From the NCBI RefSeq assembly GCF_011777505.1, contig NZ_JAATJT010000002.1, positions 708,504 to 772,503 of the forward strand: a DNA stretch of 64,000 nt, given 5' to 3'. The position numbers and the translations under genes were made by a program. Shown here one piece after another: positions 35,801 through 44,218 of this stretch. The notes beneath the pieces were generated by a model, which ran no database searches, had not been told where the DNA came from, and was given only the letters and a program-made list of their open reading frames with translations. The stretch comes from Gaetbulibacter sp. S0825 (GTDB lineage Bacteria > Bacteroidota > Bacteroidia > Flavobacteriales > Flavobacteriaceae). How positions within the stretch are numbered: the stretch's first letter is position 1; each line of letters begins with the position of its first letter.

Positions 35801-37264
35801 AAAATCTACTAAACCATTAAACGTTAAAATTAAATTTTGGTCATTAACAAATAGGTTGCCATCAAATATTTTGTTCTTAATATTTCCAACTACCTTGATT
35901 CTCTCATATTCATAATCGTTATACACAATATTGAATACGTCTCCTTTTACTTGCGAATTCACGCTCTCAGCAGTAAAACCTGTACCATTAACATCTAAAT
36001 TAGCAGATATGTTACCAACATTTAAGTCTCCTACCAAAGTACCTACATTAAAATTATCCATGACAACATTACCTGTATAAATGGCATCATCTTTTGCATT
36101 AATATCATTAATGTCGAGATTTGCAGTTAATTTCCCAAGATTTGAGGTTAATACAATATCTGTGTTTAGATTTTTTGTTGTAAGATTTGTTTTTCCTTTG
36201 ATTGTGAATACGCCCAAACTATCTACAATTGTTGGGATAGAAGTTCCTAAAACATTGGGAAGCATTCTTGCAAGATCATTATTACTTGTTGTAAGTCTAT
36301 TGAAATTAGCGTCCATTATAAAAGTATCTTCCATATTATCGAAAGCATTCTTAATAACCATATTTCCATCTACTATAGTATTTCTAGAATTACGCAATTC
36401 TATATTACTCGCTGTAAGGTTATTTAACGTACCAAATAAATTTACATTTAGGTTTACTTTTTGATTGCTTCCAAATTCATCATAAAAAATATTTAAATCG
36501 CTTAATGTAACATCAGAATCTTCAAAAGAGGCAGTAAGTTTTACTTTATCAACAAAATATTGTAAATCTTCTCTTTTGTAATCGAATTTCAAGTCGCCCT
36601 TTAAAGTAGAATTAGGTGTTTTTATTTGGAGGAATTCAAAAGTCATTCCAGTTAAAGTATAACCAAAATTAGTTGTCATGTTGGTTACTTCAAGTCCTCT
36701 ATTATCAATAAAACCAAGCTTATTGATTCTTGCGCTAACATCTGGTCCTAAAATTAAGAAGTCGGTTGCGTTGATATTTAAATTATTAAATGTGAATATC
36801 TCACTATCTACCTTGTTTTCATCGACTAACCTAAATTTACTATCTAAAATTGTTATATCACTAGAAGATAATAGAAAATCGCTTTTCTCTTGGCTTGGGT
36901 TATCTTCAACAAACTTTTCTACAAAAACATCAAGGTTGGTATCTGTTTCGTCTTTATACGTTTTAAGATTGAAAAGCATGCCTTCAATATCTACATCACC
37001 AAAAGTTAGTTTATTATCGTAAATCATTTTTCTAACACTTAAAATAGAAGTGTTAAGCTCATTAATACTTATAAGAGTATCTTTTTTGTAATCTTCGATA
37101 TAAATATTTAGCAATTCGACATCGCCGTTAAATTGCAACCCAACTTTTTCAATATTGATATTCGTACCAAAATCATCGTTAATTCTATCTGTAGCATATT
37201 TACCCAAACGAGTTTGAACAGCAGGAATAGATAGTAATAGCACCAAAATGATGAACAATAGCAA
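32846..37264 (-). CDS. tamB: TamB-like translocation and assembly module (DUF490)
   Basis: At least 1472 residues. A hydrophobic N-terminal anchor precedes a very long beta-rich middle typical of bridge-like lipid-transfer or assembly proteins. The DUF490 C-terminal domain (about 1050-1400, INIEAVYDKIQANPSVLLEN, then LDSELQYRLNDRDSKELQVI) ends in a basic tail. With the Omp85 protein TamA, which is not in the window, it helps outer-membrane assembly or phospholipid transport. The start is unclear: the frame is open back to a stop 17 codons upstream of the TTG at 37264 and contains no ATG. An ATT codon at 37309 would begin IKKALKIALKIVAIFLLLF, a better anchor. tsaD is divergent. Confidence 0.88.
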   Translation of the reverse strand: MLLFIILVLLLSIPAVQTRLGKYATDRINDDFGTNINIEKVGLQFNGDVELLNIYIEDYKKDTLISINELNTSILSVRKMIYDNKLTFGDVDIEGMLFNLKTYKDETDTNLDVFVEKFVEDNPSQEKSDFLLSSSDITILDSKFRLVDENKVDSEIFTFNNLNINATDFLILGPDVSARINKLGFIDNRGLEVTNMTTNFGYTLTGMTFEFLQIKTPNSTLKGDLKFDYKREDLQYFVDKVKLTASFEDSDVTLSDLNIFYDEFGSNQKVNLNVNLFGTLNNLTASNIELRNSRNTIVDGNMVIKNAFDNMEDTFIMDANFNRLTTSNNDLARMLPNVLGTSIPTIVDSLGVFTIKGKTNLTTKNLNTDIVLTSNLGKLTANLDINDINAKDDAIYTGNVVMDNFNVGTLVGDLNVGNISANLDVNGTGFTAESVNSQVKGDVFNIVYNDYEYERIKVVGNIKNKIFDGNLFVNDQNLILTFNGLVDFSEKEKKYDFNANVEHANLKALNFIENDSISIFKSDVSMNMNGSNYDDAYGSIRFENTLYKNQNDEYYFKDFAISSRFEEDVRFLEVNSPDIVKGSLSGKFVFRDIYKLLENSLGNIYTNFKPHDIASNQFINFKFNIYNKIAEVFYPDLELGSNTYFEGRVESDAKKFKLEFNSPQIKFRDYFANKIHLELDNKNPLYNTFIEIDSMTSKFYDVSKFSLINVTKNDTLFVKTEFKGGKGNTDDFDMNLFYTINEENNSVLGFRKSAIVFKDNDWFINEDKDNIDKNKIEFDRQFKNINIRSLRMSHEEEVINLYGIIKGATNKNINLDFKDVELAKITPRIDSLALAGNVNGRLEIKQNQGVYIPESNVAIDNFKVNDFNLGSFNADIKGNRSLTNYSVNVSLKEDDTESLAIRGVLDFTGSNSTINLNVAFNEFILNPLNPFGEGVITNIRGEVSGNARVSGLLSRPQITGELNLDSGGLRIPHLNVDYSFGDETKIALQEQSFIFNNARLTDSEFFSRATLSGNIDHVNFSNWQLNLDIDSDRLLVLNTSDTEDALYYGRAFVNGDIGIVGPTDQLVINANVSSQDGTVFKIPLNDADSFGESSYIHFLTKEEKEAQISEEQVVAEVIKGLEMNFVLDITDNAEIEIIMDKSTGSSIKGVGIGTLLTRITTNGIFEMNGDFFITEGTYNYNYQGIIEKEFRVLYGGTLVWEGDPLKAQINIEAVYDKIQANPSVLLENPINTSIPVEVKIHLTEELEQPNIDYDLAFPTVSSTLDSELQYRLNDRDSKELQVISLLLTGGFRSELNFGSQDAFGLVSDRVQSMLNEILSSEDGKLNLGVDFQIGQNTPDFETSSRVGVTLSTKLSDNILINGKVGVPIGGVSETVIAGDFEVEMLINEDRTLSLKFFNRENSIRYFGENIGYTQGIGLSYNVEFDNLKELLQKIYSKKNKEKKKEEITTENNSTSYINIKRKDSLSTRQSNN

Positions 37265-37498
37265 AAAGATTGCTACAATTTTTAACGCTATTTTAAGTGC
37301 CTTTTTAATGTTGTAGTAAAGTTATGAAATTTGATTCTAAACCCTAATTTAAAACTAGCTTTAAACTTATCAATTTTTAAGCCTATTTTTAACTATTAGC
37401 TCTTTATTTTTTTATTTATTTGTATATACGTTAAAACAAAAAAACACAGACGTTTATTTTATTACAAAATAAGCAATTATTATGCCTAAAACTTCTTA

Positions 37499-38521
37499 AT
37501 GACATCACAAAATATTTACATATTAGGTATAGAGTCTTCATGCGACGATACAGCCGCTTCTGTTATACACAACGGAAGCATTTTAAGCAATGTTGTTGCC
37601 AACCAAAAAATTCATGAAGAATATGGTGGTGTAGTACCCGAATTAGCTTCTAGAGCGCACCAACAAAACATCGTTCCTGTAGTACATCAAGCTCTTGAAA
37701 AAGCTGGAATTACAAAAGAACAACTTAATGCCATTGCGTTTACAAGAGGCCCAGGATTAATGGGTTCTTTACTGGTTGGAACTTCTTTTGCAAAATCGTT
37801 TGCTTACGGATTAAATATTCCGCTAATTGATGTTAACCACATGCAAGCACATATTTTGGCACATTTTATTGACGAAGAAGGGTTTGAAAAACCAGAATTC
37901 CCTTTTTTAGCAATGACAATTTCTGGAGGACATACCCAAATAGTAAAAGTGAATAACTATTTTAACATGGACGTTATTGGAGAAACAATTGATGATGCTG
38001 TTGGTGAAGCATATGACAAAAGCGGTAAGATATTAGGCTTAGGATATCCTGCGGGACCAGAAATAGATAAGCGTGCACAACTAGGTAATCCAAAAGCTTT
38101 TAAGTTTACAAAGCCTAAAGTAGACGGATTAAATTTTAGTTTTTCAGGACTAAAAACTGCCATACTCTATTTTATTCAACGTGAATCAAAGAAGAATCCA
38201 GATTTTATAAAGGAGAACCTAAATGATATTTGTGCTTCAATACAATACACCATTATTGGTATTTTAATTGACAAATTAAAGGTAGCTACAAAACAAACTG
38301 GAATTAATCAAATAGCCATTGGTGGTGGAGTATCTGCGAACTCTGGTATAAGAAAGGCATTAAAAGATGGTGAGCAAAAATTTGGTTGGAAAACCTATGT
38401 GCCAAAGTTTGAATTCACCACAGATAATGCTGCTATGATAGCTATTGTTGGGTATTTAAAATATCTAGAAGAAGATTTTGCAGAACAAGATATTACGGCT
38501 TCTGCAAGGTTGAAGATATAG
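37499..38521 (+). CDS. tsaD: tRNA N6-threonylcarbamoyladenosine transferase TsaD
   Basis: 340 residues of the Kae1/TsaD fold. ILGIESSCDDTAASVI is at the N-terminus, the metal-binding HMQAH is in VNHMQAHILAHF, then MTISGGHTQIV, and FTTDNAAMIAIVGYL near the C-terminus. With TsaB, TsaC and TsaE it makes t6A37 of ANN-decoding tRNAs. It starts the plus-strand run, with the COX1-like mini protein 4 nt behind it. Confidence 0.97.
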   Translation: MTSQNIYILGIESSCDDTAASVIHNGSILSNVVANQKIHEEYGGVVPELASRAHQQNIVPVVHQALEKAGITKEQLNAIAFTRGPGLMGSLLVGTSFAKSFAYGLNIPLIDVNHMQAHILAHFIDEEGFEKPEFPFLAMTISGGHTQIVKVNNYFNMDVIGETIDDAVGEAYDKSGKILGLGYPAGPEIDKRAQLGNPKAFKFTKPKVDGLNFSFSGLKTAILYFIQRESKKNPDFIKENLNDICASIQYTIIGILIDKLKVATKQTGINQIAIGGGVSANSGIRKALKDGEQKFGWKTYVPKFEFTTDNAAMIAIVGYLKYLEEDFAEQDITASARLKI

Positions 38522-38525
38522 ATTT

Positions 38526-38978
38526 ATGTTTAAATTTAAGGCACATCAATATTTTTGGATTACATGTTTATTCTTTCTGCTACTTTGGCTTTATTGGTCA
38601 AATTCTGATGATGCAATTGATATAAACATACATGACACCTATTTTGTTATTGCTAATTCTCATATAGTCAAACTGTTATTTGCTCTTTATGGGTTTATAG
38701 GTTTCATTTATTGGGCTTTTTATGAAACCAAAATATTTTTAATTAGAATATTAACTAAACTTCATGTACTAATTACAATTGGTAGCGTTCCAGTATATTT
38801 TTTAGGCTTAAAACTATTTAAGTTGAAGCCACCAAATACTAATTTTCCATTAATTGATGATTTATCTGATGAAAACCTGTTTTTAACATTACTATTCTTA
38901 TTTGTTATAATTGCACAATTATTATTTATTATCAATCTTAGCATTAGCCCTTTTAAGAACTTCAAAAGAAAATCATAA
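38526..38978 (+). CDS. Small membrane protein resembling helices X-XII of cytochrome c oxidase subunit I
   Basis: 150 residues with about four membrane helices. Residues 31-48 read IDINIHDTYFVIANSHIV, matching the LHDTYYVVAHFHYV segment of heme-copper oxidase subunit I. Residues 77-95 (LTKLHVLITIGSVPVYFLG) match the following AKIHF.IMFVGVN.TFFPQHFLG segment. The rest is a C-terminal helix pair. Of the two heme-ligand histidines of helix X, only the second is kept (His46); the first is Asn44. It therefore looks like a free-standing fragment of the oxidase fold, not an oxidase. Function unknown. It is 4 nt after tsaD and 20 nt before rsmE. Confidence 0.8.
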   Translation: MFKFKAHQYFWITCLFFLLLWLYWSNSDDAIDINIHDTYFVIANSHIVKLLFALYGFIGFIYWAFYETKIFLIRILTKLHVLITIGSVPVYFLGLKLFKLKPPNTNFPLIDDLSDENLFLTLLFLFVIIAQLLFIINLSISPFKNFKRKS

Positions 38979-38986
38979 TTTCAAAG

Positions 38987-38994
38987 TATATTTG
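38987..38994 (+). promoter_or_regulatory. Candidate -7 element just before rsmE
   Basis: TATATTTG fits TAnnTTTG exactly and ends 4 nt before the rsmE ATG, so a transcript from it would be leaderless or nearly so. No TTTG lies at the right distance upstream. It may be chance. Confidence 0.2.
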
Positions 38995-38998
38995 AGTC

Positions 38999-39703
38999 AT
39001 GCAACTATTTTACAATCCAGACATCAACGACAACACCTTGCAATTCACTTTTCCAAAAGATGAAAGCAGGCATATTGCTAAGGTGTTACGTAAAAAAACT
39101 GGAGATACACTTTACATCACCAATGGTAATGGTTGGCTATTTGAAGCGGAAATTGAAATGGCCGATTTAAAAAATTGCATGGTAACTATTGTTTCAAAGA
39201 CTTATAAAGAACCAAAATCTCATCAAGTACATTTAGCAGTAGCACCAACAAAAATGAACGACCGCTACGAATGGTTTCTAGAAAAAGCAACCGAAATTGG
39301 AATCGACAGCATCACTCCTATTATTTGTGACCATAGCGAACGTAAGGTTATTAAACCAGAGCGTTTTGAGAAGATATTACAATCTGCTATGAAACAATCA
39401 TTACACTATTATTTACCTAAATTGAATGATGCTATCCCTTTTACAGATTTTATAGAACAACAACACCAAGGGCAATTGTTTATTGCGCATTGCGAAGACA
39501 CAAATAAACAATCCTTAAAAAGTCAGCTAAAGCCAAATACAGACATTACTATTCTAATTGGACCAGAAGGCGATTTTAGTGTTAAAGAAATTGCAATGGC
39601 TTTGGAGCATCAATTTATTCCTGTAACTTTGGGAGAAACCAGATTACGGACAGAAACTGCAGCAATAGTTGCTTGTCATAGTGTCGCTTTTGTCAATGAA
39701 TAA
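38999..39703 (+). CDS. rsmE: 16S rRNA m3U1498 methyltransferase RsmE
   Basis: 234 residues of the SPOUT-knot RsmE family: an N-terminal PUA-like domain (DESRHIAKVLRKKTGDTL), LAVAPTKMNDRYEWFLEKAT in the middle, and the C-terminal knot with IGPEGDFS and LGETRLRTETAAIVA (SAM site). It methylates N3 of U1498 in 16S rRNA. It overlaps nothing; the DUF4159 gene starts 1 nt later. Confidence 0.96.
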   Translation: MQLFYNPDINDNTLQFTFPKDESRHIAKVLRKKTGDTLYITNGNGWLFEAEIEMADLKNCMVTIVSKTYKEPKSHQVHLAVAPTKMNDRYEWFLEKATEIGIDSITPIICDHSERKVIKPERFEKILQSAMKQSLHYYLPKLNDAIPFTDFIEQQHQGQLFIAHCEDTNKQSLKSQLKPNTDITILIGPEGDFSVKEIAMALEHQFIPVTLGETRLRTETAAIVACHSVAFVNE

Positions 39704-39704
39704 C

Positions 39705-40352
39705 ATGAAACAAAAATTCTTTTTAGTTTTTGCCTTTAGCTTTTTCGCTTTTGGAGTATTTGCTCAAGAAGTAGCTATATTAAAATATCGTGGTGGTGGC
39801 GATTGGTATAGTAATCCAACCGCTTTACCAAATCTAATAGAATTTTGTAACGAGAATATTAATACCAAGATAAAAGCTAAACCTCAAACTGTTGAAGCCA
39901 ATAGTGTAGATATTTTCCAGTTTCCATTTTTACACATGACTGGACATGGTAATGTGTTTTTTAATGATGATGATGCGAGAAACTTAAGAGATTATTTAAC
40001 TTCTGGAGGTTTTTTACATATCGACGATAATTACGGTATGCAGTCCTATATTGTAAAAGAACTTAAAAAAGTATTTCCAAATACTGATTTGGTTGAAGTT
40101 CCAGCAAATCACAAGATATTTAATATTGCGTATGACTTTCCACAAGGTTTGCCAAAAATACATGAACATGATGGTAAACGTCCGCAAGCCTTAGGGATTT
40201 TTTATGAGTCAAGATTGGTAGTGCTTTTTACGTTTGAAAGTGATTTAGGAGATGGTTGGGAAGACCCAGAAATACACAATGACCCAGACGATGTTAGAGA
40301 AAAAGCGCTTAAAATGGGAGCGAATATAATAAAGTATGCCTTTGAGAATTAA
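39705..40352 (+). CDS. Secreted DUF4159-domain protein
   Basis: 215 residues. The signal peptide from the ATG at 39705 (MKQKFFLVFAFSFFAFGVFA) ends before QE. Upstream in-frame starts would overlap rsmE and spoil it. The mature part is a flavodoxin/glutamine-amidotransferase-like alpha/beta domain of the DUF4159 family (FLHMTGHGNVFFNDDDARNL, YLTSGGFLHIDDNYG). DUF4159 also occurs as the C-terminal half of larger membrane proteins. Function unknown. Start 1 nt after rsmE; co-transcribed. Confidence 0.9.
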   Translation: MKQKFFLVFAFSFFAFGVFAQEVAILKYRGGGDWYSNPTALPNLIEFCNENINTKIKAKPQTVEANSVDIFQFPFLHMTGHGNVFFNDDDARNLRDYLTSGGFLHIDDNYGMQSYIVKELKKVFPNTDLVEVPANHKIFNIAYDFPQGLPKIHEHDGKRPQALGIFYESRLVVLFTFESDLGDGWEDPEIHNDPDDVREKALKMGANIIKYAFEN

Positions 40353-40357
40353 GACTT

Positions 40358-40573
40358 ATGAATATTTTACCTCTAAAATATAAAATTGCTGCTATAGTAT
40401 TTTCTTTTTTCTTGATTGTGATGCCTCTATCAAAAATCAATAACTCATTTGAAATTCAAGGAGGAGTTTACATTTGTGGCCCTAGTGATTGTCTTGACCA
40501 ATCACCAAATCATTTATCATATTATTGCGGTAATCATCATAAATATCTTTGGGAAACAAACAAAGAAAACTAA
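40358..40573 (+). CDS. Small single-helix membrane protein, unknown
   Basis: 71 residues. A hydrophobic helix near the N-terminus (about 9-26, IAAIVFSFFLIVMPLSKI) is followed by a short tail with three cysteines and several histidines (YICGPSDCLDQSPNHLSYYC, then GNHHKYLW). The cysteine and histidine spacing could bind a metal, but this is a guess. It sits 5 nt after the DUF4159 gene and 6 nt before the methyltransferase gene. This close packing is the main evidence that it is real. Confidence 0.6.
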   Translation: MNILPLKYKIAAIVFSFFLIVMPLSKINNSFEIQGGVYICGPSDCLDQSPNHLSYYCGNHHKYLWETNKEN

Positions 40574-40579
40574 TTAAGA

Positions 40580-41080
40580 TTGCAATTAAACCATTATAAT
40601 ACCAATTTTACTAAACGACAGTTTCCAATCACACTAATTTGTGACAACATTACCAATGCGCCAAACCTTGGTAGTTTATTTAGAATTGCTGATGCTTTTG
40701 GTATCAGCGAACTTATTTTTTGTGGTGAACATATTCCGTTAGGTCGTAAAATGACCAAAACCTCTAGGGCTACGGAAAAGGTGGTGAACTATGAAGTAGA
40801 AACTTCTGCTTTAGACGTTGTTGCAAAACTTAAATCTAAAAACTATCATATTATTTCTTTAGAAATCACAAGTCACAGCAAACCAATTCATAAATTTAAA
40901 ATTCCAAAAAACAAACCTATTGCGTTAGTGGTTGGTGATGAGAACTTTGGTGTTTCAGACGATACATTAAAGCTTTCGGGTGATGTAATCCATATCGATA
41001 TGTTTGGGCAAAATAGCAGCATGAATGTTGTTCAAGCAGCAAATATTGCACTTTATGAAATTACCAAGCAGCTTTTGTAA
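40580..41080 (+). CDS. TrmH-family (SPOUT) RNA methyltransferase
   Basis: 166 residues beginning at a TTG (MQLNHYNTNFTKRQFPITLI is the usual flavobacterial start). Contains motif 1 NAPNLGSLFRIADAFG, motif 2 LVVGDENFGVSDDTL and motif 3 NSSMNVVQAANIALYEI of SpoU/TrmH 2'-O-methyltransferases. It lacks the N-terminal substrate-binding extension of TrmB/RlmB types, so the RNA target is open. Confidence 0.9.
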   Translation: MQLNHYNTNFTKRQFPITLICDNITNAPNLGSLFRIADAFGISELIFCGEHIPLGRKMTKTSRATEKVVNYEVETSALDVVAKLKSKNYHIISLEITSHSKPIHKFKIPKNKPIALVVGDENFGVSDDTLKLSGDVIHIDMFGQNSSMNVVQAANIALYEITKQLL

Positions 41081-41101
41081 ACTCTTTTATATATTTACTA
41101 A

Positions 41102-42190
41102 ATGAATTCTAAAATTATTGCAAACGGTATTTTAAGGGCTTTGGCAATTATTGTGGGTGTCGCTTTATTGGTTTATTTTTTATATAAAATACAATCGGTA
41201 ATTGTTTACATAGCTATAGCAGCAGTTATTTCATTAATTGGTTTGCCTATTGTGCGCTTTTTAAAATCGAAACTCAAGTTTAAAAATACGTTTGCAGTAG
41301 TTACCACTATGGTACTTTTAATTGCATTGTTAGTTGGCCTGGTACGTATGTTTATACCGTTAGTAGTGGAGCAAAGTCATAATTTATCGCTATTAAATAT
41401 TGAGCAATTACAAGGAAATGTTGAAGATTTATACTTTCAGCTAACCGATTACTTTGGCGTTAATAGTTATGAAGTTGAGCGTTCATTAAAAGAATCTAAT
41501 TTGCTTTCGAAACTGGATTATTCTATCATTCCCAACTTTTTAAACTCTGTAGTAAGTGGCTTTGGCAGTTTTAGCGTTGGATTGTTTTCGGTAATTTTTA
41601 TTGCATTTTTCTTACTTAAAGATAGCCAGTTACTAGAGCAAGGAATTTTAGTGTTTGTTCCAGACAATAAAGAATCGAGGTCTAAAAAATCATTCGAAAA
41701 AATTAAAACATTATTGTCTCGCTATTTTGTAGGCTTGATTTTCCAAATACTTATACTATTTGTTATTTATACCATTGTGTTGCTCATATTTGGAGTGAAA
41801 AACGCTGTTGTTATAGCCTTTTTGTGTGCGTTATTAAACTTAATCCCTTATGTTGGCCCTATGATTGGAGGTGTTTTAATGCTTACGCTAACCATGTCAA
41901 GTTTTATGGGTGAAAGTTTTAGTGAGGTAATTTTACCAAAAACTTCCTATGTAATGATTGGTTTTATTATTGGACAGTTGGTAGATAATTTCTTTAGTCA
42001 ACCCAAAATATTTTCGACAGCTACAAAGGCACATCCCTTAGAAATTTTTCTAGTGATTATTATTGCTGGTATTTTATTTGGCGTTGTTGGCATGATTGTC
42101 GCAATACCAACCTATACTGCTCTAAAAGTTATTTTAAAGGAGTTTTTAGCTGATAATAAGATAGTAAAACAACTTACCAAAGATTTGTAG
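41102..42190 (+). CDS. AI-2E family transporter (PerM/TqsA-like permease)
   Basis: 362 residues with about eight membrane helices. The central region between helices 3 and 5 carries the family's long amphipathic loop, and the C-terminal FSQPKIFSTATKAHPLEIFLV is the characteristic AI-2E permease signature. The GVVGMIVAIPTYTALKVIL ending agrees. Family members export or exchange varied small molecules and ions (Na+/H+ antiport or AI-2 efflux in different species). The substrate is not known. Confidence 0.92.
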   Translation: MNSKIIANGILRALAIIVGVALLVYFLYKIQSVIVYIAIAAVISLIGLPIVRFLKSKLKFKNTFAVVTTMVLLIALLVGLVRMFIPLVVEQSHNLSLLNIEQLQGNVEDLYFQLTDYFGVNSYEVERSLKESNLLSKLDYSIIPNFLNSVVSGFGSFSVGLFSVIFIAFFLLKDSQLLEQGILVFVPDNKESRSKKSFEKIKTLLSRYFVGLIFQILILFVIYTIVLLIFGVKNAVVIAFLCALLNLIPYVGPMIGGVLMLTLTMSSFMGESFSEVILPKTSYVMIGFIIGQLVDNFFSQPKIFSTATKAHPLEIFLVIIIAGILFGVVGMIVAIPTYTALKVILKEFLADNKIVKQLTKDL

Positions 42191-42197
42191 CATTCAT

Positions 42198-43379
42198 TTG
42201 AATAAACACATTTTAAATACTGTAATTCAAGAATTTATAAATAATAATATTAATTCGAATACAGCTGCGCTACTGCTAAAAAAAACTTCTTTTAAAAATG
42301 TTGAACTAAAAGAGATTGCAGAACAAATTGAAGCAAAAAAAAGATGCAAAGCAAAGCTTCCAACTTGGTTTAACACTCCTAATATTTACTATCCAAATAA
42401 GCTCAATATTGAGCAAACATCCTCTGAAATCACAGCAGGTTATAAATCTAAGTTGATGAGTGGTAACTCCATTATTGACTTAACAGGTGGTTTTGGTATA
42501 GATTGTTTTTATTTTTCGAAATCTTTCAAAGAGGTTATCCATTGTGAGATTGACGAAAAACTATCCAAAATTGTCTCATATAACTTTAAGCAATTTGGAA
42601 TAGACAATGTTAAAGCCGTAAATACTGATGGAATTGAGCATTTAAAAAGCTCCAAACAAAACTACGATTGGATTTATGTTGATCCTTCGAGAAGGCACGA
42701 CAGCAAAGGGAAAGTGTTTTATTTAAAAGATTGTTTACCAAACATTCCTAAGCATCTTGACTTGCTTTTTGAGCATACTGATAACGTGCTAATAAAAGCA
42801 TCGCCAATGTTGGATTTATCTATTGGAATAACAGAATTAAAACAGACCAAAGCTATTCATATAGTGGCGGTCAATAATGATGTGAAAGAATTACTTTTTG
42901 TGTTATGCAAAGGATATTCAGGTGAGATTAAAATAAATACTATTAATACTAAAGGTGATAAAAATGAAGCTTTTGAATTTGCATATTCATCAGAAATAAA
43001 TGCAAAAGCCAATTATTCTTTACCACTAACCTATCTTTATGAGCCAAATGCAGCAATACTAAAATCTGGTGGTTTTAAAACTATAGCCGAAAAACTCGAT
43101 ATATGTAAGCTTCATAGGCATTCACATTTATATACTTCAAAAGTGCTTATAAATTTTCCAGGTAGAGTTTTTAAAATAACCGAAGAACTTCTTTATAACA
43201 AAAAGAATATCAAAAGAATTCTAAGCAATACAAAGGCAAATATCACAGTCAGAAATTTTCCTGAATCAGTAAGCTTTCTTAGAAAAAAATTTAATATTAA
43301 AGATGGCGGTGATACTTATGTGTTTTTTACTACTAATGCTAATGATGAAAAAGTAGTAGTTATCTGCGAAAAAGTATAA
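42198..43379 (+). CDS. SAM-dependent methyltransferase with C-terminal THUMP-like domain
   Basis: 393 residues starting at a TTG 7 nt after the permease. Rossmann motif I is SIIDLTGGFGIDCFYFSKS, then HCEIDEKLSKIVSYN, and the catalytic-type motif DWIYVDPSRRHDSKGKVFYL. The last about 90 residues (KVLINFPGRVFKITEELLYN, then NITVRNFPESVSFLRKKF) are the THUMP-like domain of this family. The DPSRR loop resembles class I RNA/protein methyltransferases. The substrate is unknown, and a tRNA is plausible. Confidence 0.9.
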   Translation: MNKHILNTVIQEFINNNINSNTAALLLKKTSFKNVELKEIAEQIEAKKRCKAKLPTWFNTPNIYYPNKLNIEQTSSEITAGYKSKLMSGNSIIDLTGGFGIDCFYFSKSFKEVIHCEIDEKLSKIVSYNFKQFGIDNVKAVNTDGIEHLKSSKQNYDWIYVDPSRRHDSKGKVFYLKDCLPNIPKHLDLLFEHTDNVLIKASPMLDLSIGITELKQTKAIHIVAVNNDVKELLFVLCKGYSGEIKINTINTKGDKNEAFEFAYSSEINAKANYSLPLTYLYEPNAAILKSGGFKTIAEKLDICKLHRHSHLYTSKVLINFPGRVFKITEELLYNKKNIKRILSNTKANITVRNFPESVSFLRKKFNIKDGGDTYVFFTTNANDEKVVVICEKV

Positions 43380-43552
43380 AAATTGGTTCATAAAATAATT
43401 ATTACTAAAATTTAAGGAGAGATGATTTAATTGAGTATTTAAATTTCACTCATTTTAGTCAGTGAGTTAAGTTCAATTTTTCAGTTAACACCAAGTAGAT
43501 TGTTTCTCATAATTCGTCCAAAAACACATATATTCGCAGAAAACTAAGAATA

Positions 43553-44206
43553 GTGATAAAAGCGGTAATATTTGATATGGATGGCGTAATAGTTAACTCC
43601 GAGCCATTACATAGAAAAGCATATAATGAAATGTTTAAAACTGTAGGTATTGATGTCTCTAACCAGTTGTATGAATCTTTCACAGGAAAATCCACTTTTA
43701 GCATCTGTAAAACCTTATGCAAAAGTTTCAATTTAAAAAATCACCCTCAAGAATTAGTGAATTTAAAGCGTCAATATTTTAAGTATATTTTCGAAAATGA
43801 TTCCGATTTATCACTTATCGAAGGTGTTCAAGACCTTATTCAAGATTACTATAATAACGATCTAGTATTAGTATTAGCATCTTCAGCTTCAATGATGACT
43901 ATCAATAATGTTTTTACAAAATTTAATTTAGATAAATATTTTGTTTCTAAACACAGTGGTGCAGATTTAAAAGCGTCTAAGCCACATCCCGAAATTTTCA
44001 TCAACGCTGCAAAATCTTCGGGCTATAATAGAAATGAATGTATTGTTATTGAAGATTCTACCAACGGCATTAAAGCAGCTAATTCTGCAAATATTTATTG
44101 CATTGGCTACAAAAGCAAACACTCCAAAAATCAAGATTACTCAACAGCTAATAAAGTGATAGAAAATTTTAAAGAAATTTCGTTTAATAAAATTAAAGAT
44201 CTTTAA
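43553..44206 (+). CDS. HAD-family hydrolase (beta-phosphoglucomutase/phosphatase type)
   Basis: 217 residues starting at a GTG. Motif I VIFDMDGVIVNSEPLHRKAY gives the two catalytic Asp. Motif II is ASSASMMTIN, motif III ADLKASKPHPEIFI and motif IV VIEDSTNGIKAAN. The alpha-helical cap after motif I is of the C1 type. It may be a sugar-phosphate phosphatase or phosphoglucomutase; the substrate cannot be chosen. Preceded by a 173-nt spacer in which I see no clear motif. Convergent with the next gene (12 nt between stops). Confidence 0.9.
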   Translation: MIKAVIFDMDGVIVNSEPLHRKAYNEMFKTVGIDVSNQLYESFTGKSTFSICKTLCKSFNLKNHPQELVNLKRQYFKYIFENDSDLSLIEGVQDLIQDYYNNDLVLVLASSASMMTINNVFTKFNLDKYFVSKHSGADLKASKPHPEIFINAAKSSGYNRNECIVIEDSTNGIKAANSANIYCIGYKSKHSKNQDYSTANKVIENFKEISFNKIKDL

Positions 44207-44218
44207 TAATTAAGGCAT

